Assembly: GCA_037044905.1 (NCBI GenBank)
Contig: JBAOKB010000166.1
Coordinates: forward strand, 1 to 64,000
Reading direction: 5' to 3'
Source of the DNA: Hortaea werneckii
Lineage: Eukaryota; Ascomycota; Dothideomycetes; Mycosphaerellales; Teratosphaeriaceae
DNA: 64,000 nt
In this document: positions 11,920 to 24,253 of the stretch, piece after piece
How positions within the stretch are numbered: position 1 is the first letter of the stretch
Layout of the letters: each line of letters starts with the position of its first letter
Program-made: the position numbers and the translations under genes
Notes under the pieces: model-generated
Told to the model about the DNA's origin: nothing
Databases searched by the model: none
What the model saw: only the letters and a program-made list of their open reading frames with translations

Positions 11920-14642
11920 ATGTCTTCCTCGCTCAATGCAGAAAGCAGCAGCTTCGCCACCGTCGATGATATCCCGCCCAGCCTCTACATCGGCCACCAC
12001 GCCACCGACCGCTCAGGACCTGTCACCACTCGACTCCTAGCCCAAGCCCAGAATGCCGGCTACGACCTGCTCACCTCCCCCATCACCACCCCTCATTTCC
12101 ACTCACGCGTGCTTCAATTGGTCGAGGGCCACTTCCAGAATGCTGCCTCGACCCAGACACCAGTGGAAAATCTCCCCACTCCTCTCATCACTCCCCTCAG
12201 CCCAGCTGACTCCCACCTCACCCCCTCCGATGCGAACTCCGCCATCATCGGCGTGGTAAGCCCCTGGATTGACCTATCCAGCCGCGATCCACTCATCGCC
12301 GATGTCTCCAAGCACATCCTCGGCATGGAAGTGGCGTACGCCGCGTTCTGCGGCATCTCTAACCTCATCATCCACGGACCCGTCTCCAGCGAGGGCACGA
12401 TGCAATATGCCCGTGCTGTGCTCGAGGCGCTGGGCATGGGACCGTATGTGCAGATCCATGTCTTGCTGCCGATGACGGGTGAGCTGGAAGTGGACGTGGA
12501 GGGGACGCCTCTGGCCGAGTTGGCGAGAGATGAGTACTCTGCAGGTGCGTCTGACGATGATGGTGAGGATGTCGGGGACGAGGGTGAGCCGGAGCTCTAC
12601 GGGAGCTGGGAGGTTTGGGACGCGATGCGAGGCTTGTGTAGCTATCATGGCAGGCTGTCTATAGGTATGAAAATTCATTTCGCTTTTGTTCTACAATTTC
12701 ACAGATTTCCATTCTAAATTTCAGCTTTCCAATGCTTTTCATTCGCCCCCTTACTATTCTTGCTTTTTGCGTCCAATTTTGCACAAATTTTTCACATCAC
12801 AATTGCCACAAACTGTCAATGGTAAGGTGCCTCATACCTGCCATCAATGAAGCACCCGGCTGACGCTTCCATTCTTCACCCTCAGCTCTTGAGCTCCCAC
12901 GCCAGCTGCCACCAATCCATCTACAGTCAAGATGGTACTCCGAACCCGTCCGGTTGCTAGTCTTCCCACGGACCAGTTTCCTCCGCAACCCTAAAGGTTG
13001 GCCTGTCCTTTCCAAAGCGCATCAATCCTACCTCTCCCGGTTCCTGCGCCTTCGCTTCCCGCCTTGGGCACTCCTAAGCGACTGCAACCCGATCCCTACG
13101 CAGGAAACATCCAGCGCCACGGCCAATACTCCGGAGCCAACCCCTGCCGAAGCATCCTCCGCATCAAGCTCAACAACAGCAACCGCAGCCGAGAAGCCGA
13201 CCGCCCACTTGGAATACCTCCGGCACCTCCAACAAACCCAGCCCTACCGGCCTCCCATCGAACGTTTCGGCCAAGGATACCAGGACTTCCTGCAATCCCC
13301 CCTGCAGCCCCTAACGGACAACCTTGAAAGCATCACGTACGAAGTCTTCGAGAAGGACCCCGTCAAGTACGAGTGGTACGAGCGGGCCATCGCGCTCGCG
13401 CTCGAGGATCTCGAGCCGCAAGTTCCCGGGAAGGGTCAAGATGGGAAGGCCGTAGTGACTGTAGCGGTAGTAGGGGCGGGTCGGGGACCGCTGGTGAGTC
13501 GAGCTTTGGAGGCGAGTCGGAAGACCGGGGTCCAGGTGAAGGTATGGGCTGTGGAGAAGAACCCGAATGCGTATGTCTTGCTGCAGCGCCGGAACATGGA
13601 GGATCCGGCGTGGGGTGGGAAGGTCAGCGTGGTGAAGAGCGATATGCGATCCTGGAAGGGTCCTACAGCCGGCTCGTCTTCTACTGTTGGCGGAGAAGGA
13701 GAGACGACAGGGAAGGTGGATATCCTCGTTTCCGAGCTGCTCGGTTCCTTCGCCGACAATGAGCTCAGTCCGGAGTGTCTTGACGGGGTCCAGCATGTCC
13801 TGCATCAAACACACGGAGTCTCCATCCCACAATCTTACTCGGCGCATCTAACCCCACTGGCAAGTCCGAGGATCCACGCCGACCTCCTCAGCCGCGCCAG
13901 CAACGACCTCAACATGTCAGTCCAGGAGAAGTGGGAACTACCGTACGTCGTAATGCTCCACCAATACGACTTCCTCTCCACCAACCCACCCTCATCCACC
14001 AAAACCACTCCCCAAGGAAACGCAGCAGAAGATTCCGACCTCCAACCCAACATCCACGAAACCTGGTCCTTCACCCACCCCCTACCCCCCTCCATCCTCG
14101 AACAAGCCCGCAAACGCAGCGGCGGCCAAATCGACGCCGGCGGCTTCCAAGGCGGCAACGGCTCCAACGAACACAACGCCCGCTGCACCCCGTCCGGCGG
14201 ACTCACCTTCCCCATCCCTTACCGGGGCACCGTGCACGGGTTAGCGGGATACTTCGAGACGGTACTGTATGCGTCTCCATCCGCCGCCACCACCAATGTC
14301 GGCGGGAGCGGCAAAAGCCAATCCGACGACTGGAAGCAGACGAGAAAAGTCGAGCTCTCCACAAACCCGCTCACCATGTCTTCCAAATCGCCCGATATGA
14401 TTTCCTGGTTCCCCATCTTCTTCCCCTTCAAAACACCCCTGTATGTTCCGGATAACGGGAGTCTGGAGGTGCAGATGTGGAGGGGCACGGACGATCGCGG
14501 GGTGTGGTATGAGTGGAGCGGGGAAGTTTTCGAGCAGAGAGTCGGAGGAGGAGGGAAAGGGAAGGAAATGAGCGGGAGGAGAGGGAGGAAAGTCGGGGGT
14601 TCGGGACTGCTTTCTAGTCGGGGGAATATGTGTTTGATGTGA
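11920..14642 (+). CDS. skb1: Type II protein arginine methyltransferase PRMT5 (Skb1/Hsl7)
   Basis: Makes symmetric dimethylarginine on histones, Sm proteins and signalling partners using S-adenosylmethionine. Exons 11920-12664 and 12886-14642 give 833 residues. The join after LSI restores ALELPRQLPPIHLQSRWYSE, the conserved PRMT5 block. The N-terminal TIM-barrel-like domain runs to about residue 330. The SAM-binding motif is VAVVGAGRGPLVSRAL, then VWAVEKNPNAY. The double-E loop SELLGSFADNELSPECLDG carries both catalytic glutamates, and HGLAGYFETVLY belongs to the C-terminal barrel. Low-complexity insertions (Thr/Ser-rich after the TIM barrel, Gly/Lys-rich near the C-terminus) make it longer than animal PRMT5. 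The 221-bp intron (12665-12885) is long for this genome. All catalytic residues are present. Confidence 0.94.
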
Positions 14643-15310
14643 GGCATGATGGTGATAATGATGATGGGATTCAGGAGGGATGACGCTCGATAGAAGTCTG
14701 AAAAAGCATGATCGTTTTTCTCCTTTGGTTTTTCTGATGTTAGACTCCATTGTGTTCTATCTCGTCTGACCTCCCTCTTTCTCTCTCTATTCTGTAATTT
14801 TTTTTTTTTTTTCCCTTCCCTCTCTTCCCTGTAGGGATCCTCTCCATTTCTACTGAATCGCCTCCCATCCTTCTACTCAAGCCAGATCCTAGCAACTGTC
14901 GAGCAGACGTATCGGCCTCCGCCAACGCCATCTTGACTCCATTTTCCAGGAACACAAGGAGTGCGCTTGGTACTACGTGGCCTTGATGTGAACTCCGATC
15001 CATTCATTTAGAATTTTCAAAACTACCAGTCCAGCAGGGAAAGGGTGGCCTCTTGCGTGTTAAGAAAGCCAGAAGCTTCAAATACCGAAGTGGATACCGG
15101 GTCTCTAATTCTCCCCATTACAAACGCCCTCCCTTACCCTCTACTCTTAGATCTACGCATGAAGCTTTTCTATAGCAAATCAGTCCGCCATCCAACCCAC
15201 CAACGGCCCAATCCCTGACTCCGCCCCTTTCTATCCCCATCCCAACGATCCTCAAAAGCCAGCACGCAAGGCCGCCGTCCTCTCCACTCCAACCCCCAAA
15301 ACCCTTCCAT
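14643..15310. other. Convergent 3' intergenic region
   Basis: Lies between the 3' ends of PRMT5 and GMP synthase. It contains a pyrimidine-rich stretch with a T run near 14800. No supported gene or RNA. Confidence 0.5.
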
Positions 15311-17109
15311 CTACTCAAACTCGATCGTGCTAGGCGGCTTCGAAGTAGCCTCATACAACACCCTCGCAACCCCCTTGACCTCATTCCCAATGCGATTCGT
15401 GACACGGCGCATAAACGCCGGGTCGAACTCGAACGCATTCGCCGTCATGAAATCCGTCGTAACGACCGCTCTAAGGGCGATGATATGGCCATGGAGCCGC
15501 TGATCGCCGACGACGCCGACGGCGCGGCCTTCCATGAGCGCGGCGAAGGCCTGGGAGATTTGGCGGTAGAGCCCGGCGTTCTTGATCTCCTCGATGAAGA
15601 TGGCGTCGGCTTCCTGCACGATGCGGACTTTGTCCGGGGTCACTTCGCCGATGATGCGGATGGCGATGCCCGGGCCGGGGAAGGGGTGTCGCCAGACGAG
15701 GTCCTCGGGGATGCCGAGGTTCATGCCCATGTGGCGGACTTCGTCCTTGAAGAGCTCGCGGAGGGGCTCGATGAGCTTCAGGTTCATCTTCTCCGGCAGG
15801 CCGCCGACGTTGTGGTGGGTTTTGATGGTCGCCGAGGGGCCCTTGAAGGAGATGGATTCGATCACGTCCGGGTACAAGGTGCCCTGGAGGAAGAACTCGA
15901 TGGGGCCGGCTTTCGGGCTGTTCTCAGCGGCCTTGGCGATTTTCTGCGCTTCTTCCTCGAAGATCTCGATGAAGGTGTTGCCGATGATCTTGCGCTTCTT
16001 CTCTGGGTCAGCGACGCCCTTTAGCAGGCCTAGGAAGCGCTCGCTGGCGTCGATGACGGTCAGGTTGACACCCAGACCTTTGGTCAGCGTCTCCTTGACC
16101 TGTTCGGCTTCGCTTCTGCGGAGCACACCGTTGTTGACCATGACGGCGTGGAAGCGGTCGCCAATGGCTTCGTGCATTAGACGAGCTGCCACGGTCGAGT
16201 CCACGCCACCGCTGACTGCACCAATGACCTGTCCCTTCTCGCCCACAAGCTTCCGTATCCGTGCTACCTCCTTGTCGACGAATGCCTCCATGGTCCAGTC
16301 CTGGCTCGCCTTACAGATGTGAACGGCGAAGTTTTTAATAACCTCCAGACCTCGTGGGGTGTGGGTGACCTCGGGGTGGAATTGAATACCATAGTACTCC
16401 TTCTCTTCGTGTGCGATACCAGCGTATGGCGAGTTTGCGGTCTCTGCCACTGTGAGGAAACCATCCGGCATCTTAGACAGCTTGTCACCGTGTGACATCC
16501 AAACCTCCATGTCATCCTGTAGCCCCTCGAATAGCCGGTCTACATGCGCCTGCTTGCCGCTATGCCTTTGGATCTTCAGCGCTGCATGTCCAAACTCCTT
16601 CTTGTCACCGGCCGCGACGTTCTTCCCGTGATGCCAAGCCAGCTCTTGCAAACCATAACAGACACCTAGAATGGGGACGTCCAGCTTGAAGACCTCGGGG
16701 TCCACATGAGGTGCGCCTTCTTCGTAGACGGAGTAAGGGCCACCTGACAAGATGACACCCTTAGGCTTCCATGACAGCTCGGCCAGCTTCTGAGTGCATG
16801 GCAGCATCTCCGAGTAGACATTGAGTTCTCTCAGTCGTCGGGTGATTAGGTGGGTATATTGAGAGCCAAAGTCGAGCACGAGGATGGTGTCGAAGACCTG
16901 GTGAGGCGGTGCGGGGTCCTACAAGACATGACGACTGTAAGTATGTGCACGTCAACATAGTCTACAAAGGTCATGGACAAATCGATAGCCAGTCTTGATT
17001 ATTTAGGCAGCCGACGAGAGGTAAAACAACCTTGTGCCTTGCAGGGTGTGCAGACATTCGGACTTACCTTTGCCGCACTGTTAGGCACCAAACCGTTCGT
17101 CTCGGCCAT
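15311..17109 (-). CDS. gua1: GMP synthase (glutamine-hydrolysing)
   Basis: Converts XMP to GMP with glutamine and ATP, the last step of guanine nucleotide synthesis in the cytosol. Two exons, 17109-17068 (14 codons, MAETNGLVPNSAAK) and 16918-15311, with a 149-bp intron between; 549 residues. Class I amidotransferase domain: DFGSQYTHLITRRLRE, SGGPYSVYEEGAP, nucleophile Cys in GVCYGLQELAWH, and QFHPEVTHT. ATP-pyrophosphatase domain: the PP-loop VSGGVDSTVAARL. C-terminal dimerisation domain: WRHPFPGPGIAIRIIGE and ending PSTIEFE. Without the tiny first exon the protein would lack the residues before the catalytic fold, and the next in-frame candidate start lies inside the conserved DFGSQ region. 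Divergent from BCP1 over 360 bp. Confidence 0.95.
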
Positions 17110-17469
17110 CTTGACAGCTGTTCGAGGATATGAACAACAGGAGTATATGTTTGGGACGCACGCAATGTGCGCCAGAGAAGGCGAGTCAGAAGGAGGGCGC
17201 GATCAAAAAAGTTCCTGAACATTGTCTCTCCCCGCCGCTTGGTCTTATCGATAAGATCCATGTTAGCCCCAAACTGTAAATGACGAGGCTTCCTCAAATT
17301 TCATGTGATGGCGGCCATATTCATCAGACTTGATCGCGCACCCCCAAAGAAGAAAAGAAATAGATTTTCGCAGCTAGATAAACACGAATCATAGCCGGAG
17401 AAAGCTTTGTAAAACACCCAAATAATTATCTGCTACTGGGCCAACGCGACTTAAGAAAACCCCGCCACA

Positions 17470-18369
17470 ATGGGAAAAAGAAAGTCAACCGCCGAGGAGA
17501 AATTGGCCTCGAAAGACAAAATGGACGTCGATGGCGAAGAGAACGGCAGCGAGGAAGAAGAAGACGACGCGAGCATCATCAACATCGACTTTGAATGGTT
17601 CGGCCCCCGGCCGGAAATCGACTTCCACGGGCTGAAAATGCTCCTGCGCCAGCTCTTCGACGTCGACAACGACCTCTTCGACCTCTCCGAGCTCACAGAC
17701 CTGATCCTCGCCCAACCCACCCTCGGCTCGACCGTGAAATGCGAAGGCGAAGAAAGCGATCCCTACGCCTTCCTCACCGTCCTGAACATGCACCACCACC
17801 GGGAGAAAGCCGTGATGAAACAACTCTCCGACTACCTGATCTCCAAAGCCAGCCCATCGGAAACCCTACGCCAACAGCTCCGAGACCTGCTCTCCCCCGA
17901 CTCGCAAGCCCAAGTCGGCCTGATCCTCACGGAGCGCTTCATCAACATGCCCAGCGAGATCGTGCCGCCCATGTACAACATGATACGCTCCGAGATCGCC
18001 GCCGCGGTCGAGGACAAGGAACTCTACGAATTCACCCACTACCTGCTGATCTCCAAGACGTACACGGAAGTGGCGTCGAAGCTGGACGCCGAGGAGGATC
18101 GGCCGCAGAAGAAGAACAAGAAGGCCACGGATGCTGCGCCGGAGACGTTCTATTTCCATCCCGAGGACGAGGCGCTGCATCGGTACGCGATGGGGGTTTG
18201 CAATTATGATTATGAGAAGGTTAGTGGGGAGGGGGCGAGCGATGCTAAGCGGACTTTCCAGGAGCTGGGCGTCAAGCCGCAGGGGCATTTGATTTTGATT
18301 GAGGGGAAGAGGTTTGAGGAGGCGGTGAAGGGGGTCGGGGAGTACTTGGGCGGGGATGCTGTTGCGTAA
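17470..18369 (+). CDS. bcp1: BCP1/BCCIP family nuclear chaperone
   Basis: Homologue of yeast Bcp1, which acts in nuclear export and as a chaperone for ribosomal protein uL14 (Rpl23); animal relatives are BCCIP. Single exon of 299 residues, the usual length. It shows a basic then acidic N-terminus (MGKRKSTAEEK, then an EEEEDD run), followed by the BCP1-specific opening INIDFEWFGPRPEIDFHGLK. Conserved blocks are LTDLILAQPTLGSTVKCEG, PYAFLTVLNMHHHRE, ILTERFINMPSEIVPPMYNM and FYFHPEDEALHRYAM. A short lysine cluster (PQKKNKK) is a likely nuclear signal. The ATG has a good context and follows a divergent promoter shared with GMP synthase. Confidence 0.92.
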   Translation: MGKRKSTAEEKLASKDKMDVDGEENGSEEEEDDASIINIDFEWFGPRPEIDFHGLKMLLRQLFDVDNDLFDLSELTDLILAQPTLGSTVKCEGEESDPYAFLTVLNMHHHREKAVMKQLSDYLISKASPSETLRQQLRDLLSPDSQAQVGLILTERFINMPSEIVPPMYNMIRSEIAAAVEDKELYEFTHYLLISKTYTEVASKLDAEEDRPQKKNKKATDAAPETFYFHPEDEALHRYAMGVCNYDYEKVSGEGASDAKRTFQELGVKPQGHLILIEGKRFEEAVKGVGEYLGGDAVA

Positions 18370-20636
18370 GGCTCTTGCGGAGTGTTTCTGGAAGGGAAGT
18401 GTTGGTGAAATGCTATGCTGCTTGAACGAGGCCACGGATCCTTCCTTTGAGAACGCAAAAAGACAAAAAGGGGAGGTTTAGTGTAGAGAGAGGGTCCTGA
18501 AGAATAGTCGATCCCACTTGCTGCCTTTTCCATGACATGTACGGCATCAAGTCTCAGTTTTCTTGCCCAGATATGCATCCGACCAGCGATAGGAGTGACA
18601 AGTGCCAAGCTGACTACCTGACCAGACAAGATGCGAGATCGGTGGCAAGAGAGCGTCTTCTCGGGACAGTGGGACTCTGAAGTCTAGTAGCGTCGGCTAT
18701 TACATTCCGGATAGGAACAGGGCTGGTCCTTGATAACATCGCCCTTCAGTGATTCGCACATTAAGCTATATGCATACCGAGCACCTTTCCAAGTATCTTT
18801 CAGACAACTGCTACATGTCAGGTATGCAGATGCTTACGCGCCTTACGACTGCGCAGATGTGTGTACATCGTCACTTAATCAACGGTTGTAATGGTCGATG
18901 GCTCGACCTATGGCGTATGTCATGTAAGCAAGCCCTCACCCAGCGCGAAAGCGACCAATCGCGATGCGATCCACCTCTCCACGCCCACATGTGATGGGAG
19001 GCTCTTCTTGGGAAGACAATTAGCCGCGCATATGCTTCCGGTCACCTGATGTCAGCTTTTGATAGCCTGGTGTAGAGCGTTGAAACGTCAGGTGTAGAGT
19101 TCATGTCGTTGCTGCGTATGTAATAGGAGGTAGATGCACTGGAGTGAGCCAAAGACGCCACCTTCACCACTGAAGCCCGCGCGACTTAGATCCAAGCACG
19201 TCCAAGAATGGAGGACGAGGGTCAGCACGTGTGGGCGCAGTGGATGTGACGAGCTACATGGTAGTAGGTACCTCCCCTGCTATCCGGAGAAACAAAGCTG
19301 TCACTACTCTAGCGCCTCGTCACGCCAGAAAAGCAGTGGCTGTCCAAGCGCTCATAAATATTCTGCGTTTAAAGCGGCACTGAACCTTGATCGAGTCAGG
19401 GCGGCGTGGATGATCGGAGAGAGTTCATCTTAAACGAGGGTGTCGCGATTGATGAGGGCGTTGAGTGGCACCGGGGCCGGGCTCAAGAACCGATATAATC
19501 TATTGTCGATCACAGAAGTCACATCGTTTCGGCGGAGATGAACCGGTGGGGAGAGATGATGGCGAGAGGCAGATTCCAGCCTCGGTGACGACAAACCCCA
19601 GTCCGAAGCTGTCCCTGTCGCAGTATCTACCGTAGTCTATCGAGGCGTCGAAGGTTAAAAGGAAATGTCTCTACCAGGCGCATCCATCATCACCACAGTC
19701 GATCACATTGATGGGCCATCAGCAAGTACCGGTTGGAATTTAGAGTACGAATAGATAACACGGCAGATTGCGGAAAATTTAAGAGGATGGCTCTTGCGCA
19801 GGACGGGTCAGTGGTCGCACACGTTCCCGGGCATGGCTCGAGCCTATCACAACCAGGCATGGGGCTAGGGAGACAGGGGCTTTTCAGATAGGGAGGAGCG
19901 CGCCAGAAGAGCTCTAGAAGGACAAGCGGGACCCGTGGACGTTGGGTGTGCATTGCTGGGTCGCTCGAAAAAAGAGAGACGGAACCCTTCCTGGGCTGCG
20001 CGATTGCAACACTGTTACAGCAACGTCCCCTCTTCCATCACACCCTTTGTTAATTAATCCGCGTTTAATTATCCCATTCGCGGGTTGAGGACCAGATTCC
20101 ATTGAGTTGTGCTCATTGTTGATCAACCTCAGGCAGCAAAAGTCCTGAGACCCGACTGCCTTCCAATTGGGCTGGCGCTGCGAGTCGTTGGACGGGCTGC
20201 ACCTCCTTCCAATTCGGCTCGACACTATCCACACCCTCCCACCCAACTTTGCGACCTGTCACGCCCTCTCCGTCCGCCGCACCACTCCACTTCACGCGCA
20301 CACCTCACATCACTCCCATTGCGCCTTGGCGGCCATTCGTATCCGCGTTGCAGCAGACCACCCACGACCTGCTACGCCGAACCCCCCCGTGCAACGCCTC
20401 TCCCTCTACCAACCTCCTCAATCCACCCCGACGCCGAGGCGTTGCCTCTCAGGGCTTGACGGCTTCTTCCGAGCCCTTCACACCCTTGGGGACCAGAACA
20501 CCATCCTTGGACCCTCGAACGCCTAGCGCACACCACACATCCTTTTGCATTCCTCCCCCGACCCACGTTTGCTCGCGGCGCACGTCGAACGAAGCACAAA
20601 GCACCGATTGTGCTGGAACAGCCGTTGCACTCCGCA
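18370..20636. other. 2.3-kb intergenic region upstream of ras1
   Basis: No frame with family resemblance, no tRNA fold and no strong repeat found on either strand. The last 500 bp (about 20130-20636) are C-rich and probably 5' UTR and promoter of the Ras gene. The length is unusual for this gene-dense half of the window. Confidence 0.45.
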
Positions 20637-21667
20637 ATGGCGTCAAAAGTAAGCAGGAGCAAGCGAGCGAGCGAGACCGGGCTTCGCGTGACACCTGAGA
20701 TTCGAGCGGCGTTGGTGCTAACGCTGTCTTAGTTCCTTCGGGAGTACAAGCTTGTGGTGGTTGGCGGCGGTGGTGTCGGCAAGTCATGTCTGACCATCCA
20801 GCTAATCCAATCCCACTTCGTCGACGAATACGACCCCACCATTGAAGGTACGACTCCCCACAGAGCGCTCGCGCGCGTGCTCTTTCTCCAGCTAGCTGTG
20901 AGCCATTGGCACCTTGCTAACATGTCAACCTGACGCCAAACAGACTCCTACCGCAAGCAGTGTGTGATTGACGATGAGGTCGCGCTCCTCGATGTCCTCG
21001 ATACCACGGGCCAGGAAGAGTACTCGGCCATGCGAGAGCAATACATGCGTACCGGCGAAGGCTTCCTATTAGTTTACAGCATGACATCGCGTCAGAGCTT
21101 CGAAGAGATTATCACATTCCAGCAACAAATCCTACGCGTCAAGGATAGAGACTACTTCCCCATCATCGTTGTCGGCAACAAATGCGATCTGGAGAGCGAG
21201 AGGGAAGTGAGCACAGAAGGTACGTCTGATCGTTTTTACATGCACCTGGCTTTGTACCTGCCGGAGTGAGCGGGAGTGGCAGCAGAGAGCCGTAGTCAAC
21301 ACTTCACGTGCATAAAAGCACTCGATGTGCGAGAACACGCTCGACGGCATAGCAGACCAGCTCCGACACGTTGAAGCAGTCAGGTGTAACGTAGCAGCAT
21401 TGCATGACCAGAAGCTAATTCCATCTCACAGAGGGCAAAGAGCTCGCCCGCTCATTCGGCTGCAAGTTCATCGAGACCTCAGCCAAGTCACGCATCAATG
21501 TCGACAACGCCTTCTACGACATTGTGCGGGAGATCCGCAAATACAACAAGGACATGAGCGGCTATCCCGGCGGCAGCAACTCACACTCCAAGGGTCCCAC
21601 CGACAAGATGGAGATGGACGGCGACAACCAGGACGCCGGCTGCTGCGGCAAATGCGCAGTCATGTAA
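20637..21667 (+). CDS. ras1: Ras-type small GTPase (Ras1)
   Basis: Membrane-anchored signalling GTPase controlling polarity, growth and cAMP/MAPK pathways. Four exons: 20637-20648 (MASK only), 20733-20847, 20944-21219 and 21432-21667, giving 212 residues; introns of 84, 96 and 212 bp. P-loop GGGGVGKS, switch I DEYDPTIEDSYRKQ, switch II DTTGQEEYSAMREQYMR, base recognition NKCDLE and ETSAKSR. The C-terminus ends CCGKCAVM: the CAVM CAAX box predicts farnesylation, with upstream cysteines for palmitoylation. The GQEEYSAMREQYMRTGEGF block distinguishes Ras from Rho, Rab and Rap-like proteins. The sequence carries no activating change at the glycine-12/13 or Gln-61 positions. The first exon is only four codons and is easily missed by gene finders. 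Confidence 0.95.
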
Positions 21668-23502
21668 GCCCAATCATCTTGCCGGGAAAACGTATTCCTT
21701 TGCACGACTTGTATTCCGCATTTGCCCATAATTATGCATGAGCGGGCGAGCGAGCGGCATCAGTAGGCAGCGGCACCTAGTAGATAACGGTCAGCCGAGC
21801 TGTCAAAAGATTCGTGCAATCATTTCTAAAAACAAAGGAAAAGCAAGGGCTTTGCGATGACAAAGTGAAGTCTGGAGAACGAGGCGAAAAGATGGATGGA
21901 TGGGGTTGGCCTCCCAAAGCAGGGAAGGGGGAAAAAGGGAAGAAAAAGAAAAAGAATCATTACTTAAGAAATAATTGGGTACGACTGGCGCTGAATATGG
22001 GGCAGAACGAGGTTTTGAGGTTTCTGGTTCCCCTACGCGTTGCGAGAGCGTATCATCATCATCATCGTCATGCGCTGCGAACGGGGCGAATAGGCGAATT
22101 GAGGGGCGAGAATAGCGATCGGGGAGACTATGCCCCTCGCCTTCCTTTTTTTTTTTTTTTTTCTGTTTCTTGTTCTTCTTCAGCCAGTTTTACTATTACC
22201 CCCTCAATTACTACGATTACTACTATTACTTATTACCAAATACACTATTTATTTTTACCGAGTTCAAACCCGCGCGCTTTTGTGAGGAGAAATCTGGGAG
22301 CTGGAGTATTATGGAAGGGATTCCTTCTTGCCTGATCACGGGAGGAAGAGAGAGGAAGGTGTTTGACCAACGGGTGTCAGAGGAATTCCCGGGAGGAACG
22401 ACGTCTGGAGGGGCCAAGAGGGAGGAGATTCGGCTACTAAGGTCTGGCGGAGTACTCTTTTTTTTTTTTTGGTTTTTTTTGGGGGGGTTTTTTCAACTTC
22501 CCGCCCGTGGAAATGTCTCACAAGAGCGGGATTTGGATTCTTGCATGCTATTACATTCCCTTTTCTTCCTTTTTTACTCGTTACTTTTTTTTTTTTTTTT
22601 TTGGTCAATAGGGGCTGCTACTTTTCTGAGTATGCATAGGGTGTCATTCGTACCTGATTTCTTGTTGTTGGGCTTTCTTTTGCCTTTTTTTCTTTTTTTT
22701 TTTTCCTTTTCTTTCTTTACCCAATACAAAAGTTGTCTTCCTCTCCAATGCGGATTATTCTTTTTTGAGAGCTCCCTTCCTGTTCCGAATCGCTTCTGAT
22801 ACCACTCGCCTCGTTTCGCATCAGCCGGAGAGGGAAGCTGTTTCGATTTCCTCTCTTGTCCCTTTGGATTCCATTTTTCCTTTTTCTCTTCCTTGCTTTG
22901 GTTGGCGAATGGCGAGAGGAGAGCGATAGCAAATGGATCGTGGGGGAGGAAAATCTCAGCTGAAATAGATGGAAGGCGCGAATGCAAAAGTTGTAACTTT
23001 CCTGCTGCTCTGTCTTCGTACCTACATTAGATGTCAGGCCAATTTCCACCTGACCGGGCGCTTTTGGCTGTGGATGGTGTAGGCGGGAAGACCTTAGCTC
23101 CAGGTTCCTTCTCTTTTCTGTCCACTTACCCTTTTTCCTGCTTCCTATAGCCAACGCTCTGTAAGATTCTCTGATTACGAGAGAAGAAGGTGATCTGTTT
23201 GAAAGTGATAGTCCCATGGCGCCATACAATAGCATCGGGTGGTCGTCATTTGCGTTGGGAAACATTGACGAATTTTGTATCTTTGCCTTCAGTAGACCTT
23301 CATTAGATCTCTTCGCTTTCTATGCGCTGTCCCAACTCTTCTTCAAGGGGAGAGCGGAGCCTTCAGAAGAAAAAGTAAAATAAAATAAACAACCAGACCC
23401 CTTCCTTCGGCTCAAACCCACACCGCTCGCATTCCCTTGAGCAGGGCGCAGTCCCATGCAACGGTGGTAGACACGCACATTCCTAGTCTTCCACCTCGAT
23501 TC
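21668..23502. other. Intergenic region between ras1 and the GMF gene
   Basis: Convergent 3' region of 1.8 kb with no supported gene. The middle is dominated by pyrimidine and T homopolymer tracts (own entry). The ORFs in it are artefacts of Phe/Lys-type homopolymers. Confidence 0.5.
22148..22712. repeat. Cluster of poly-T / polypyrimidine tracts
   Basis: Several T runs of 10 to about 18 bases occur within 570 bp (about 22148-22162, 22458-22490, 22587-22603, 22690-22705), interspersed with TTC and TAC-rich simple sequence. It lies downstream of the Ras gene. Confidence 0.8.
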
Positions 23503-24253
23503 TCAATCCTCCCCCTTCAACTTCTCCTCGATCTCCTCAATCTCCTCGGCGGCATCCATCTCGATGATGCGGTTCACCTCGGCTTGGTTCCGCATCAGTT
23601 CTTTCGCGCCGGCGTAGAGCATTCGCATTTCGCTCGAGCACGTTGGGGGTAGGTAGTTGATCATGACGTAGGGGACTGAAAGGCGGCCGGATTCCTGTTG
23701 GACATTGAAAGAGGGGTGGATGGGTTAGTGATCTCATTCTCCGCTTTGCTTGTTCCTGGTTGCTTTTTGCTTTTCGTGCTGCTTGTTTGTATGTGGATCA
23801 TTCCTGTGGGTCTAGAATGCAAGGAGGGGTTCCCACTGGGGATTTCACTCTTCAAACGTACCATCGTCAGTGGATAGCTGAGCAAGACATATCGCGGCGA
23901 ATTGTCCGGGAGCTCATCGCTGAGATCTTGCATATTGCTATAGATAGTCTCGTCGACTTGTTTGATTTCCATGGTGCTTTTATCGATCTGGTCTTCTTCA
24001 CGTTTGGTGGTTCTCCAAATCAGTCGTTGCTTTTTTCCTTTCTTTTTCTGTTCCTTTATGGATCTAGGTTTCGATCATGGCCAGTGCATACAGATTACGG
24101 CTTGGGGGTCTTTCGCCCGCGATGTGCCCAGGCGGAACTTGCGTAGGGCATTCTTCGTCTCGGGGGAGAAGGTGTAGAGGCGGGCTTCGGAGGACTTGGG
24201 GTGTGGGTTAGTGGTTTCCCGCTTATGGTGAGTTGTCCATTGCTACGTACCAT
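23503..24253 (-). CDS. aim7: Glia maturation factor / Aim7 (ADF-H domain)
   Basis: Small ADF-homology protein that debranches Arp2/3 actin networks. Reassembled from four exons: 24253-24251 (only the ATG), 24194-24092, 23992-23862, 23694-23503, total 142 residues, the family length. Introns are 56, 99 and 167 bp. The spliced protein begins MSSEARLYTFSPETKNALR and contains RYVLLSYPLTMESGRLSVPY. It then has INYLPPTCSSEMRMLYAGAK and ELMRNQAEVNRIIE, the diagnostic GMF stretch, and ends in a Glu/Lys-rich tail (EEIEEIEEKLKGED). GMF differs from cofilin by this YAGAK-ELMR region and by poor monomeric-actin binding. No single ORF covers it, so it is easy to overlook. Divergent from the next gene over 343 bp. 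Confidence 0.9.

Noticed and set aside
22170..22799. 209-codon Phe/Tyr-rich ORF
   Set aside because: Produced by poly-T and TAC simple sequence; no domain, and homopolymers interrupt any plausible gene.
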